A stretch of DNA of 64,000 bases from Nemertoderma westbladi (lineage: Eukaryota > Xenacoelomorpha > Nemertodermatida > Nemertodermatidae), in assembly GCA_032718475.1 (NCBI GenBank), contig JAUCBJ010007571.1:1-64000 (forward strand), in the 5' to 3' direction. Every line of letters starts with the position of its first letter. Position 1 is the stretch's first letter. Below the pieces are notes generated by a model. It had not been told where the DNA came from. It saw nothing but the letters and a program-made list of their open reading frames with translations, and searched no databases. Positions 1 to 12,000 of the stretch are shown here, piece by piece. The translations under genes and the position numbers were made by a program.

Positions 1-153
1 AATAAAACTGTAATGTTCATTTATGTTAAATTTATTGTTTTGGTTAAAATAACGTGCCACTATAACCTGCTCCTTTCCCTAAATTGAGAATTTAACATTG
101 AGGCGGGAAAGGCGAGTTTTGCGTCCAGTTCCCCCCCCCCCCCCCCCCCCCCC
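1..153 (+). repeat. Dispersed repeat ending in a poly(C) tract
   Basis: The segment around bases 35-150 reappears in inverse orientation at about 53220-53370. Shared blocks include ttggttaaaataacgtgcca, an ACCTG-CTCC stretch, TTTCCCTAAAT and TTTTGCGTC. This copy ends in an uninterrupted run of about 24 C. No coding potential is seen. It is probably the end of an unclassified interspersed element. Confidence 0.6.
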
Positions 154-761
154 TGTCTCGATAAATAATAATTACATCATCATAAATTCACCCAAATATA
201 CCGACTCTGTTGACTGTTAGCACATAGCCAGAGCCTGATATTATAATGTTTTCAGTTACTATCGCCCTCGAATTCAGACCCAGCTACTAGAAATAGGCCG
301 CGCCGTCTAATCTGAATTTCATCAGTATACCGAACTCGTTCGAGACTGAGTGTCGCTATTTAATAGCTACCTCTCGCCCTGTCACAGACCCAGCTACTAA
401 CTATAGAACTATAATTAGGACGCCTTCATACAGAACACGTTGCCATTTCATAATGACTCTAAACTGAAGCTACACAAAGGAAAAGGTGAGAAGTGATTAT
501 CTAATAATAACACACAAAATCCGATTATTATACATACTCCTCCTTTTAACAAAGCCGCATTCAACTAACTCCCTTATTTCGTATTAGCCTGTGCTGTATC
601 AATGCCTCAGTGGGTGGTCTTTACTACAACTGAAAGGCCCGACTCAGCTCCAGGTAAGTTAACAATCTGTCAATAATAAAAATGAAAGCGAGCCGACATT
701 TAGTCAGAGCAACCAAATGGATGTCCAAGGAGACGGGCTGTCTGGACTTGACTGAGTCGAG
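154..761. other. Non-coding stretch, no gene seen
   Basis: AT-rich sequence without a convincing ORF, RNA gene or repeat array. Two short stretches near 270-300 and 385-410 share the words cagacccagctacta, a small local duplication. Confidence 0.4.
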
Positions 762-3491
762 TTAAATCGCTTTGCCAAAACGACCAAGTAGCCCATAGGG
801 ATACACTACATTTTTTTTGGCGATTTTGGTCATTTTGGCCGCCAAAACGACCAAGTTAATGTTTATTGGGATTGGGACTGTAGGTGTATTATTGTCTATA
901 AAATTAAGAACATAGCATATCTCCTTAGTTATCTTACTGGGGTTTGTGTGCCCTAAAGAACACAAACGGGAGACTTCCTTATCCTTCAAGTTTGCTATAT
1001 GAATTACCCAGTGATTGTTGGAACATTCTGGAATAAGGAGTATCTCGCAGGCCGGATTAAGATACTGCTTAGCAATAAATTTGACAGCACCATCAATCTT
1101 GTAAGGGGCTGATAACTTTACTGCAAAGCCTGTATTAACCACCCCCACCCTGCTGGCAGAGGTACTACCAATTAAGTCCAAAAAGTGGTTAACCACACAG
1201 GTTTCAATGCAATGCTCTGCTTTTAAAGATTCAAAGTTTGTATAATCCTTAGGCCAGCGTGTGCTAAACAGAGCTTTTTCAGTGGAAAGATATTCGATTG
1301 CAGTGCTCTTTGGTGATTTTTGGTCAACTGAAATTGAGTCAACTTTTACAGGAGATAAAATTTCAACTTCTGCTTGAGAAAGATCTGTAGATTTCATCCT
1401 ACAGTCCAATACTTGTACATCGGATTGAATGTCTGTATATACATTGGCTAATATCCCTGGAGAAACCACTTTTGGTGGTAGATAAATTAAGTCAGTAGAC
1501 TGTTCCAACCATGTGTCCATATAGGATTGTTTTAGAGACCGGGGAGTTATGGGCTGTTCTAAAGGTAAAACAACAGTTGGGGAGGAATTAATTCCCACCT
1601 CAGACTTAAGATAGGTAGGGGATATGTAACTAAAATCTTTAGATTTGTCCGGGTACTTGCCCCTCACTACAAACTTATTATCTACCAGATCTTCAACCAA
1701 AACAGAACCTACACTAGAGGCAGGTGGAAATCTGGAGTAGGAGGTTGTGCTAAATTCTCCCACTGGATTTGTTTGGAACACAGGGCTAAAGATTGGACCC
1801 TTTGGGGCCTCAGGAGAGGGTATAGGAACCTCTCGGACCTTGGTAAGGTTAGGATCCTGATATATAGTGACCCCAGGATAGCAGTTTGTAACCATTGGGA
1901 TTATAGATGCAGAGATCGAGTCTGTTAGGAGCTCGGGGGTAGAGTCCAGATACATTGAGCCGTTTGGAGCAGAGTTTGGATCCGTTGGGACCGTGATAGT
2001 GGAGTCCAGTACCTTCCAGACCGCAGTGGGTGGGTTCGAATCCATTGGGACTGCAGTGGCTAAGTCCGAAACCTTAGTGACCCTAGTGGCGAAGATCGCA
2101 CTCGCAGGAACACCTGTGTCGGAGTTCGCACTCGCAGGAACCCCTGTGGCAGAGTTTGGGACCTTTGTTACACTGGTGGCGGAGTTCACATCCGTTAGAA
2201 ATCCTGTGGCGGAGTTCGCACTCGCAGAAACCCCTATGATAGCAGAGTTCGCACTCGCAGGAACCCCTATGATGGCGGAGTACACACTCGCAGGAACCCC
2301 TGTGGCAGAGTTCGTACTCACAGTAACCCCTGTGGCGAAGTTCGCACTTGCAGGAACCCCTGTGGCGGAGTTCGGAGCCTTTGACGCACCGGTGGTGGAA
2401 TTAACATCCGTTGGAAATCCTGTGGCGGAGTTCGCACTCGCAGGAACCCCTATGGCGGAGTTCGCAATCGCACGAACCCCTGTGGTGGATTTCGCACTCG
2501 CAGGAACCCCTAAGGCGGAGTTCGGATCCTTTGTCACACTGGTGGCAGAGTTCGCATCCGTCGGAAATCCTGTGGCGGAGTTCGCACTCGCAGGAACCCC
2601 TATGGCGGAGTTCGCACTCGCAGGAACCCCTGTGTCGGAGTTCGCACTCACAGGAACCCCTGTGTCGGAGTTCGCACTCACAGGAACCCCTAAGACGGAG
2701 ATCGGATCCTTTGTCACACTGGTGGCAGAGTTCGCATCCGTCAGAAATCCTGTGGCAGAGTTCGCACTCACAGGAACCCCTAAGACGGAGTTCGGATCCT
2801 TTGTCACACTGGTGGCAGAGTTCGCATCTGTTGGAAATCCTGTGGCAGAGTTCGCACTCGCAGGAACCCCTAAGGCAGAGTTCGGATCCTTTGTCACACT
2901 GGTGGCAGAGTTCGCATCCGTCGGAAATCCTGTGGCGGAGTTCGCACTCGCAGGAACCCCTATGGCGGAGTTCGCACTCGCAGGAACCCCTGTGTCGGAG
3001 TTCGCACTCACAGGAACCCCTAAGACGGAGTTCGGATCCTTTGTCACACTGGTGGCAGAGTTCGCATCCGTTGTAAATCCTGTGGCGGAGTTCGCACTCG
3101 CAGGAACCCCTGTGGCGGAGATCGCACTCGCAAGAACCCCTGTGGCGGAGTTCATACTCGCAGTAACCCCTGTGTCGGAGTTCGGATCCTTTGTCACACT
3201 GGTGGCGGAGTTCGCATCCGTTGGAAATCCTGTGGAGGAGTTCGCACTCGCAGGAACCCCTGTTGCGGTGCTCGAACTCGCAGGAACTCCTGTGGCGGAG
3301 TTCAGATCCTTCAGGTACCCAGTTGGTGAGTTACCGGTGGTACCGGTGGTATAAGTTAAAGGCAGCTTGCCTTTGGTGAAGAGACGATCTGCACGAATAA
3401 GTAGTTGAGCCCGACTTCCTGACGACGAGACGCCATTTTTCTCCAGTAGTTGTTTGAGTCGTAAAGTACTAGCCTTCCGCAACTTATCCAT
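762..3491 (-). CDS. LINE ORF1-like protein: SAP domain, coding minisatellite, truncated Ulp1-like domain
   Basis: A 909-codon frame starting at ATG 3491. Residues 1-40 form a SAP-type DNA-binding helix-turn-helix (STLRLKQLLEKNGVSSSGSR). The same N-terminus opens the LINE at 45830, which reads MDKVRKMSTMRLKHFLRNND. The middle is a Ser/Ala/Thr-rich tandem repeat. Near the C-terminus HWVIHIANLKDKEVSRLCS resembles the His-containing part of C48/Ulp1 cysteine proteases, but the frame diverges before the catalytic Cys block, so the domain is incomplete. The last 30 or so codons look non-homologous and overlap a local direct/inverted repeat (gccaaaacgaccaagt near 774 and 840). I read it as the 5' part of an old, 3'-truncated copy of the LINE family at 38.2-45.8 kb. 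No EN or RT follows. Confidence 0.7.
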   Translation of the reverse strand: MDKLRKASTLRLKQLLEKNGVSSSGSRAQLLIRADRLFTKGKLPLTYTTGTTGNSPTGYLKDLNSATGVPASSSTATGVPASANSSTGFPTDANSATSVTKDPNSDTGVTASMNSATGVLASAISATGVPASANSATGFTTDANSATSVTKDPNSVLGVPVSANSDTGVPASANSAIGVPASANSATGFPTDANSATSVTKDPNSALGVPASANSATGFPTDANSATSVTKDPNSVLGVPVSANSATGFLTDANSATSVTKDPISVLGVPVSANSDTGVPVSANSDTGVPASANSAIGVPASANSATGFPTDANSATSVTKDPNSALGVPASAKSTTGVRAIANSAIGVPASANSATGFPTDVNSTTGASKAPNSATGVPASANFATGVTVSTNSATGVPASVYSAIIGVPASANSAIIGVSASANSATGFLTDVNSATSVTKVPNSATGVPASANSDTGVPASAIFATRVTKVSDLATAVPMDSNPPTAVWKVLDSTITVPTDPNSAPNGSMYLDSTPELLTDSISASIIPMVTNCYPGVTIYQDPNLTKVREVPIPSPEAPKGPIFSPVFQTNPVGEFSTTSYSRFPPASSVGSVLVEDLVDNKFVVRGKYPDKSKDFSYISPTYLKSEVGINSSPTVVLPLEQPITPRSLKQSYMDTWLEQSTDLIYLPPKVVSPGILANVYTDIQSDVQVLDCRMKSTDLSQAEVEILSPVKVDSISVDQKSPKSTAIEYLSTEKALFSTRWPKDYTNFESLKAEHCIETCVVNHFLDLIGSTSASRVGVVNTGFAVKLSAPYKIDGAVKFIAKQYLNPACEILLIPECSNNHWVIHIANLKDKEVSRLCSLGHTNPSKITKEICYVLNFIDNNTPTVPIPININLVVLAAKMTKIAKKNVVYPYGLLGRFGKAI
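2090..3310 (-). repeat. Coding minisatellite inside LINE ORF1
   Basis: Units of about 30 bp encode the decapeptide ANSATGVPAS and relatives (ANSDTGVPAS, ANSAIGVPAS). They are interspersed with a longer compound unit containing TGFPTDANSATSVTKDPNS. All units are multiples of three, so the ORF1 frame survives. The plus strand is also open across the array, but that is a by-product of the repeat. Confidence 0.85.
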
Positions 3492-3673
3492 GGAGAGATT
3501 GTCTTAGATAGTTATTTATATGTCCAAATTCTCCACAATAAATTGTCTAATTAATCAAAAATCAATCAATTTATAATAAATAGAAATATAAAGAAATACC
3601 CAGTACCGTACAGCAGTACAGCAGTTCAGTTTGTCAGTTACAGCATTATTATAAATCAGCATAATAATCATCA

Positions 3674-4505
3674 TTAAATACGTCGGAACTGCCATGCCAC
3701 CCTATCGGCATACGGCGGTATCGGAAGCGGCCGCGGGGGGTGGCGAACGTGGTGAGTCGGCGACTGGCGAGATCTAGTCCCACCTGGTGAAATGCGGTGG
3801 ATAACCGCATTGGGGGCACTTGGAGCTGGCGATGGGGCACGCCATGGGCGACCCTTGGGGGCGCCGAGGTAAAGCTGCAATACAGTTGGAGGCGGCGGCA
3901 GCGAGGGGCTGTGGTGGGAGACCAAGTGACGCCGCGTCTTCCCTGGCTGACCAGACGGCTTGGGAAAGTCGGAGGGCGTCGCTGAGGGAACAATCGTAGG
4001 GGAGTCGTAGAAGTTGTTCAGTAACTTCCTTGTCCCCGAATCCCGAAATGAACTGATCCAGGAGTCGGTCTTCTTGGTGGGCCTCCTTGGATGGAAGTGG
4101 GGTAAAATCACATTTGGTGGCCAGGTCCTTAAGGGCAACGAGGAACGACTCGGGACTCTCCTCTGGGAGGCGGTGGCGTCGGGCCAGTTGTTGTCGGTGA
4201 ACTCGTCGGTTGGTTCCCCCATCGATATGTTGTCCCAACCGGTCGATCACCACTTCGGGATTCGCGTTTTCCTCGGCAGTAAGGGCGAGCCCCTTGACTA
4301 CGGTGTTTGTGGCGCGAGAGAAGGCCATTGTAAGAGTCGCACGGTGGAGGTGTAAGATATAGAGGTTGCGGAGTCCGGATGTGGCGAGAAAGGCGTTCCA
4401 TTCGTCTTTCCAGAGCTCCCAAGTTGCCTTTTCCGATTCGATATCGAAGGTGGGTGGGGAGCTACGTAGCACGAATATATGTGGGTTGCGTGGATCTGTT
4501 GCCAT
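3674..4505 (-). pseudogene. Ty3/gypsy-type Gag fragment
   Basis: The main frame runs from ATG 4505 to 3774 (243 codons). It shows a capsid-like segment starting ATWELWKDEWNAFLATSG, with PEESPESFLVALKDLATKCDF and DRLLDQFISGFGD, as in Ty3-type retrotransposon Gag. It ends in the start of a zinc knuckle, CPQCGYPPH, and stops before the last Cys. The protein sense seems to continue in another frame to about 3674 (HHVRHPPRPLPIPPYADR), suggesting a frameshift. No protease or pol follows and no LTRs were found, so this is a relic. The downstream part lies toward the SAP-ORF1 fragment. Confidence 0.75.
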
Positions 4506-4555
4506 ATCCGGATATCAGGGGATTGAACAGTCAAACTGTGGTAGACCGTAGGTCC

Positions 4556-4736
4556 GGATTATCAGCGTGTACGTAGACACTGCGCCATGACGGATGTTGA
4601 GCTGGGGTCCATTAAATATAAGTGTGGTTATGCAAATCAGTATATTAGTCAGGCAACAGTATATATGATCGAGCAAACATTAGGCCTAATCTAAACAGAA
4701 ATTGAGTAGTCCGGTACATAAAACAGAAGTACTACA
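4556..4736. other. Spacer upstream of the gag relic
   Basis: Unique-looking sequence between the gag start and the first 30-bp satellite array. It may contain leader or LTR remnant of the gag element, but no matching second LTR is visible. Confidence 0.3.
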
Positions 4737-6058
4737 CACAGTGGGGTGGTACCGGTATATAACATGAGCAGCGGGCGGTACTGGTATATAACATGTGCAG
4801 AGCGGTGATACTGGTATATAACATGTGCAGTGGGGCGGTACCGGTATATAACATGTGCAGCGGGATGGTACCGGCATATAACATGTGCAGCGTGGCGGTA
4901 CCAGTATATAACATGTGCAGCAGGGCGGTACCGGTATATAACATGTGCAGCAGGGTGGTACCGGTATATAACATGTGCAGCAGAGTGTACCGGTATATTA
5001 CATGTGCAGCAGGGCGGTACTGGTATATAACATGTGCAGTGGGGTGGTACCGGTATATAACATGTGCAGCGGGGCGGTACCGGTATATAACATGTGCAGC
5101 AGGGCGGTACCGGTATATAACATGTGCAGCAGAGTGTACCGGTATATTACATGCGCAGCGGGGCGGTACTGGTATATTACATGTGCAGCGGGGCGGTACT
5201 GGTATATAACATGTGCAGCGGGGCGGTACCAGTATATAACATGTGCAGCTGGACGGTACCGGTATATAACATGTGCAGCGTGGCGGTACAGGTATATAAC
5301 ATGTGCAGCTGGACGGTACCGGTATATAACATGTGCAGCGGGGCAGTACCGGTATATAACATGTGCAGCGGGGCGGTACCGGTATATAACATGTGCAGCT
5401 GGACGGTACCGGTATATAATATGTGCAGCGGGGCGGTACCGGTATATAACATGTGCAGCGCGGTGGTACCGGTATATAACATGTGCAGCTGGACAGTACC
5501 GGTATATAATATGTGCAGCTGGACGGTACCGGTATATAACATGTGCAGCGGGGTGGTACCGGTATATAAGATGTGCAGCGGGACGGTACTGGTATATAAC
5601 ATGTGCAGCGGGACGGTACCGGTATATAACATGTGCAGCGGGGTGGTACCGGTATATAAAATGTGCAGCAGGGCGGTACCGGTATATAACATGTGCAGTG
5701 GGGCGGCGGTACCGGTATATAACATGTGCAGCGGGACGGTACCGGTATATAACATGTGCAGCGGGGCGGTACCGGTATATAACATGTGCAGCGGGACGGT
5801 ACCGGTATATAACATGTACAGCGGGACGGTACCGGTATATAACATGTGCAGCGGGGCGGTACCGGTATATAACATGTGCAGCGGGGCGGTACCGGTAAAT
5901 AACATGTGCAGCGGGACGGTACCGGTATATAACATGTGCAGCGGGGCGGTACCGGTATATAACATGTGCAGCGGGGCGGTACTGGTATATAACATGTGCA
6001 GCGGGATGGTACCGGTATATAACATGTGCAGCGGGACGGTACCAGTATATATATCATG
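4737..6058 (+). repeat. 30-bp satellite array 1 (about 44 units)
   Basis: Tandem units of the form ggtaccggtatataacatgt plus gcagcgggac. The commonest variation is at the end of the unit (cggggc, cgggac, ctggac, cagggc). Every unit has a TATATAA box-like word and an ATG. Because 30 is divisible by three, all frames lacking stops stay open, giving spurious decapeptide-repeat ORFs on both strands. The array runs directly into an RTE 5' region at 6059. Confidence 0.95.
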
Positions 6059-6640
6059 TGCATTAGGTCAGGTCAGGTATTCTAGGTCATTGATCAAGAA
6101 AACATGCCACCTCCATGCAGCATAAAGGAGGTGCCACCTGTAGCTGCATAGACCCTCTTACTAGGGCAAATCTGGTCCTGTAACTAGGACCCCCTTCGTT
6201 CTGGGATAAGGACGCCCTTGGTCCTGGATTAAGGACCCATATACTTGGCTGCAGGGGTATATGGCCTGACCAGGCAGATGGTGATGTACCAATGGCTGGT
6301 TAGGAGTAGAGTGTTCTCATGTCCACTCTGAGAGCACTTCACTGCGACCTGCACCTGGCAGCAAGGGTACAGGGCATGACCCAGCAGATGAGCTGCAACA
6401 GCCAATGGTGGGTCATGTACGTCAGAGTAGATATGGGTGATGGGGCTCATATCTGACTCCATTGCGACACCCACCCTATTGAATGGCAAACCAGGGTGTG
6501 GTATTTGCCCCGAGAGCTGACTCGGCAAAAAAGCACCCCCCAACCCCCACTATGGATTACATTAGCAATGCGGAGGTCCGGCCACTAGAGGCCAGTGGAA
6601 TTACCGGACACAATCGGCCTCACAGGCGTCAGTTAACTCC
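6059..6640 (+). mobile_element. RTE-like LINE 5' fragment (copy A)
   Basis: Nearly identical to 9057-9643, the 5' UTR and first codons of the RTE at 9-12.7 kb. It includes the ATG at 6483 (MANQGVVFAPRAD) and then departs after cagttaactcc. Only the N-terminal leader is present, with no EN or RT. It is preceded by the same 30-bp satellite as copy B. Confidence 0.85.
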
Positions 6641-8561
6641 GCGTCAGAGCCCGCTTGACAGCGGGATACTTACTGTAAGAATCTTCAGGATACATTACAT
6701 TGACTGACAGCTGACTGACTGATAATTATCTAGGTTAAGGCACTTCCTGCCTGGCGATTTTGATGAAATTTTGCAAGTACATTGCTTTTGAGGTTCATAA
6801 TCGCGTTACAAAATTTCAGATCGATTCTATGTGTGGTATTCGATATATTTAGTTTTTTGACATTGTTTTGTCGCGAAATTAAAAGCAATGGTAAAATAAC
6901 AGCTGGTGTTCATGATGAAATATGGCTTAATATGTTATACACAGTCATAGACAAAACGTGTTGGTTGCCAAGTTTTACTAGTAGGCTATAAGGAAAGGCA
7001 ATGTTTACTCACACATAAGCTGTTGGTTTCTAATGTATTACCCCATAAGCTGATTGCTCTCCCAGTGCTTCCTAAGGGTATATCTACAATAAGGTTACTC
7101 ACTCTGCTATGTTAGGGGGTGGATCAGGAGAATGAATTTTAGTTACACAAAGCAAGCAGTGTGTTGTGTCCTATTGCAGTCGATACTCACTGTGGATTGC
7201 AAAATGTTTTATAGTTGACCTACACTATAATACAGTAGTTGCATGTATTTAAGGAGCCCGCTCTGGCCTACTGCCTAACTTAGCAGTAATACCTATATTA
7301 CATATACACATATTAAAAATATTCTTATTTTTTTTATTACATACGATTTTTTAGCTGAAACGATTTTTTAGCTGAAGCATTAATAGTGTAAATTAATTTA
7401 ATTATATTTTAATACCATTACTACATTGGCATACTGTAAGATAAGTTTTAATATTTCTTACAAATAGTGGTGCGAGCATAAATCAAATCACGCAAATTTA
7501 AAAGAACCGGGTGTGTTGTCATAGCAAAGTTTCAGTTTTTATTATGTGGGACGAGCCACAAAGTACTGCTGAGAAAGACTGAAAGGTTCAAAGACTGTAT
7601 GTCAACAATGTTATTATTATTATAGTCTGCGCCACAAACAGAATATGCCAAATAATTAAATTAGCAATATAAATTTCAGAAAAATAGCTATCGGACTTGG
7701 CTGAAGAAATCGAATTATAATCCACTTAGTTTGTTATATTGATGATATTATTACTCTCTGGGAATGTGTTGGAATGGGAGATTGTAAATTATTATTGAAC
7801 AGTAAATATTACATATCCCATAAAAGTCGTCATAATTAATTGTGTAGAAACAATTGTTCACCTTCTCGTTTAGATTAATTAGTAAATAAATAAATTAGTT
7901 TAGATATTTTCTGTTAGCGAATTTATTTCGAATAATAAAAAAGTGTGTAGGCCGATTGTATGGTTGTTTAATTTGCGTTATTATTTTTCGCCGCGACCTA
8001 GACTTCTATTAATTGTTAAATCTAATGGTTTTCAAAAAGAAAGGTAACCGTACCTGTACTGGTAAATCTAACTTGTTATTTATCTGGTTGTGAATCATGG
8101 GCATTTTCTTATAAATATTCGGTTGTTAGTGGCAGCAAAGTTTCATTTTTTATTATGTGGGGCAAGCCACAAAGTCAGCTATGTATCATCACACCATTTA
8201 GACAATTGTTTAGTTTAGTATTGGCTAGGATTCTTCCCCCCGGGCTCCTTCCAGCCAGCTTGCTGGCTCTCTAGTATCCATGGGCTAATTCATTTTCAGA
8301 AATTAATACTTTTTAGTATTAAATAATTAATAAATTATCAATAACTAAAATATATATCGATAAATTTTTTTACATTTTTGTTTTTTTGCATTACTAACAC
8401 ATAGACTTCAAATTTCCATGATATATCCATGGGCTAATTAATTTATTGGTGACTAATATTTATAAGTATTAAATAAATATTAAATTACTTATAAATAAAA
8501 TTTTCTTCGATAATTTTTTTTAAGTTTTCGTGAAATCGGATCGTTTTGGGTTAAAGAGTCG
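6641..8561. other. AT-rich non-coding stretch with short repeats
   Basis: No gene is seen. A block of about 50 bp (tttattatgtgggacgagcc) at 7540 recurs diverged at 8150. A block starting catgggctaatt at 8280 recurs near 8427, followed by similar AT-rich sequence, so the end of the stretch looks like an old tandem duplication of about 145 bp. Confidence 0.5.
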
Positions 8562-9056
8562 GTACCGGTATATAACATGTGCAGCGGGGTGGTACCGGTA
8601 TATAAGATGTGCAGCGGGACGGTACCGGTATATAACATGTGCAGCGGGGTGGTACCGGTATATAACATGTGCAGCGGGGCGGTACCGGTATATAACATGT
8701 GCAGTGGGGCGGCGGTACCGGTATATAACATGTGCAGCGGGACGGTACCGGTATATAACATGTGCAGCGGGGCGGTACCGGTATATAGCATGTGCAGCGG
8801 GACGGTACCGGTATATAACATGTACAGCGGGACGGTACCGGTATATAACATGTGCAGCGGGGCGGTACCGGTATATAACATGTGCAGCGGGGCGGTACCG
8901 GTATATAACATGTGCAGCGGGACGGTACCGGTATATAACATGTGCAGCGGGGCGGTACCGGTATATAACATGTGCAGCGGGGCGGTACTGGTATATAACA
9001 TGTGCAGCGGGATGGTACCGGTATATAACATGTGCAGCGGGACGGTACCGGTATAT
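8562..9056 (+). repeat. 30-bp satellite array 2
   Basis: The same unit as array 1. Rare variants occur in the same order as the last 500 bp of array 1: an extra cgg (ggggcggcggtacc) and then a tgtacagc unit. It therefore derives from the same parental array and was copied together with the RTE 5' region that follows. Confidence 0.95.
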
Positions 9057-12000
9057 ATATCATGTGCATTACGTCAGGTCAGGTATTCTAGGTCATTGAT
9101 CAAGAAAACTTGCCACCTCCATGCAGCATAAAGGAGGTGCCACCTGTAGCTGCATAGACCCTCTTACTAGGGCAAATCTGGTCCTGTAACTAGGACCCCC
9201 TTCGTTCTGGGATAAGGACGCCCTTGGTCCTGGATTAAGGACCCATATACTTGGCTGCAGGGGTATATGGCCTGACCAGGCAGATGGTGATCTACCAATG
9301 GCTGGTTAGGAGTAGAGTGTTCTCATGTCCACTCTGAGAGCACTTCACTGCGACCTGCACCTGGCAGCAAGGGTACAGGGCATGACCCAGCAGATGAGCT
9401 GCAACAGCCAATGGTGGGTCATGTACGTCAGAGTAGATATGGGTGATGGGGCTCATATCTGACTCCATTGCGACACCCACCCTATGGAATGGCAAACCAG
9501 GGTGTGGTATTTGCCCCGAGAGCTGACTCGGCAAAAAAGCACCCCCCAACCCCCACTATGGATTACATTAGCAATGCGGAGGTCCGGCCACTAGAGGCCA
9601 GTGGAATTACCGGACACAATCGGCCTCACAGGCGTCAGTTAACTCCTGGCCGGCTGCCTGTCTCACCCCCTACTGGAGAGAGAGCAGCCAACAATTCTTT
9701 GAGTCCCTTTCCTGATGACCTTTCTGGCCCAAACCCTGGGTCACCAGGGAGGCCAGATTGTGATGGGGAGAGGGATTCTGGAGTTGGAGGCTACTCTCAT
9801 GTTCCACCCCGACCAACAAAGCCATTGGTGAATCTGAGGCAAGTCACTAGACTAGCCTCAGTAAACACCCTAACACTCGGGTCCCCAATGCGACAAGGTG
9901 AGCTGACTGCCTTGGCAGATAAGCTTTCTCTTAGCGCAGTGGGTGTTCAAGAGCACCGAATGCAGACTGGACAGACTGATGAGGTTCTGATTAAGGACAT
10001 GGGGGGCGGTTGGCGACTCGCCCTCGCGTCAGCAGATGATAGTGGCAATGGTGGAATTGGTCTATTGATGAATCCAACTGCACATGCAGCATTGGACAAA
10101 ATAGACCAAATCTCTAACCGCATCATCCGTTGCCACTTCTCATGTTCTGGAAGACTGGCTAAGAAGTTTCCTAAGGTGGTTCTGATTGTGTGCTACTCTC
10201 CAACTAGTGTTGCCCCTGTAGAGGAGGTGGAAAATTTCTACCACAATCTACAAGCAGCTACTGATGGAGTGGATCAGCATGCATTCTTAACATTCCTGGG
10301 AGACTTTAATGCAAGTCTGCATCAATCACCTACATCGCCCTGGGTCTATAGCAATAGTGTTAACCGAAATTCTGTCCATCTTCAGGATTTTATCTCTGGA
10401 AATGGATTGTTTTCGGCTGGAACCCAGTTCAAGAAGCGAACTGGAAAGCTATGGACTCATAGTGGACCCAGTGGTCACAAGTCCCAGATAGACCATATTC
10501 TGTTTCGTAGGAAATACAGGAGCTCTATACAAGACTGTAATGCATTTACACTTCGACCTTTCTCCAGTGATCACCGCCTTATTGTGGCCAAGGTAAGACT
10601 TAGTCTGCGTGCTAGCAGAACAACGAAATCTGCCTTGCCGCGGCATGACTGGTCCTCTCTGTTGCAACAGCCAAGTGTGAGATCCAGCTTCACACTACAG
10701 CTGAGCAACAGGTATGAGGCTCTTGCCTCTGAGGCGGCAGATCACTGTGAGGGCTATACTGCCTTTACAGAAGCAGTTAAGTTAGCAGCTGCAGAAACAG
10801 TTCCTGTATACCCTCGAAACAGGAAAAGGGCCCCCTGGACTGACAACAAAATTCAGAAGTGCCGAAATGACCTTCATAAGGCGCAGAAAGAGTCCCGACT
10901 CAAACAGACTACAGCGGCCAAGAATGCAGTTAAGGCTGCATCTAGGTCCCTGAACAGGCAGTACTCTGTTAATCTACAGGAGCTAATAAACCAACAGGTT
11001 GATGCCATCAATGATGCTGACGACAGCAGGCAATCATCCCAGGCATGGAAATCGATCAGTCTGCTTACTGGGCGGAAAAGCCAACCAACCACCAAGGTTA
11101 AGGCTGAATCACCAGCTGATCGCCTCAATGGTTGGAAAGCCCACTTTGAAAAGCTCCTCAATAATGACAGGGTATTGCCTGATAACTTTATAGAAGTAAA
11201 AGTGTCTGAGTCTGTACTCCCAGATATTCCCATTGGCGATATCTCCTTTGCAGAAGTGAAGGCTGCTGCAAAGAGCATTAAGACCAATCGTGCCAGTGGA
11301 GTAGATGGTGTTCCCCCTGAGGTCTTTAAAATACCTGAGTGTTTAAAGCTCATCTATCCCATCATAGTAGACATGTACCGAACAACAAGAGTCCCACAAG
11401 AAATGAAAACAAATAAGTTGGTGCCAGTTCCCAAGAAGGGCAACCTAACACTCTATGGTTCTTTTCGGGGAATCTCATTGATCCCGATTGCTGCAAAGCT
11501 ATACAATAGGATTCTATTAAATCGCATCAGGGATCCCATTGAGAGACTGCTCCGTGGAAATCAGAATGGGTTCCGTAAAGGTCGTGGGACCATGGAGCCC
11601 ATTTTGGCACTTAGAAGGATAATTGAAGAATTATCAAAAAAAAAGACAGGCATCTGGCTGTTATCTTTGTTGACTTCTTCAAGGCCTTTGATTCAGTCTC
11701 TCGGTCACGTATGTTCAGCATACTTTCATTATATGGGATTCCTGATGAAATCATTGCAGCAATCAGATCAGTATACGATGGTTCGACAACATTTGTGTCT
11801 ACTGTTGACGGTGACACAGAACCATTTGAAGTGTTATGGGGCGTCCTCCAAGGAGATAAACTTGCACCATTCTTGTTCATTATTGTGGTTGACTATGTTC
11901 TACGTATGTCCTTAGATCATCATAATGATGATGGGGTGATGATAACTCCACCTACTGGCTCCAGAAGTCGAGGAAATCCTGCCAAGTACCTAACTGATCT

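Noticed and set aside
1993-3354. Plus-strand 453-codon ORF with FALAGTPVAE repeats
   Set aside because: Antisense of the LINE ORF1 coding minisatellite; the minus frame has the SAP and Ulp1-like domains.
4732-6125. Long ORFs on both strands with decapeptide repeats (CTCYIPVPPR, AVPVYNMCSG types)
   Set aside because: They are readings of a 30-bp satellite in all stop-free frames; no unique sequence, no start context and no splice structure.
9977-9990. Second hammerhead (actgatgag near 9976)
   Set aside because: No GAAA box or stem partners nearby; it is within the RTE endonuclease coding sequence.
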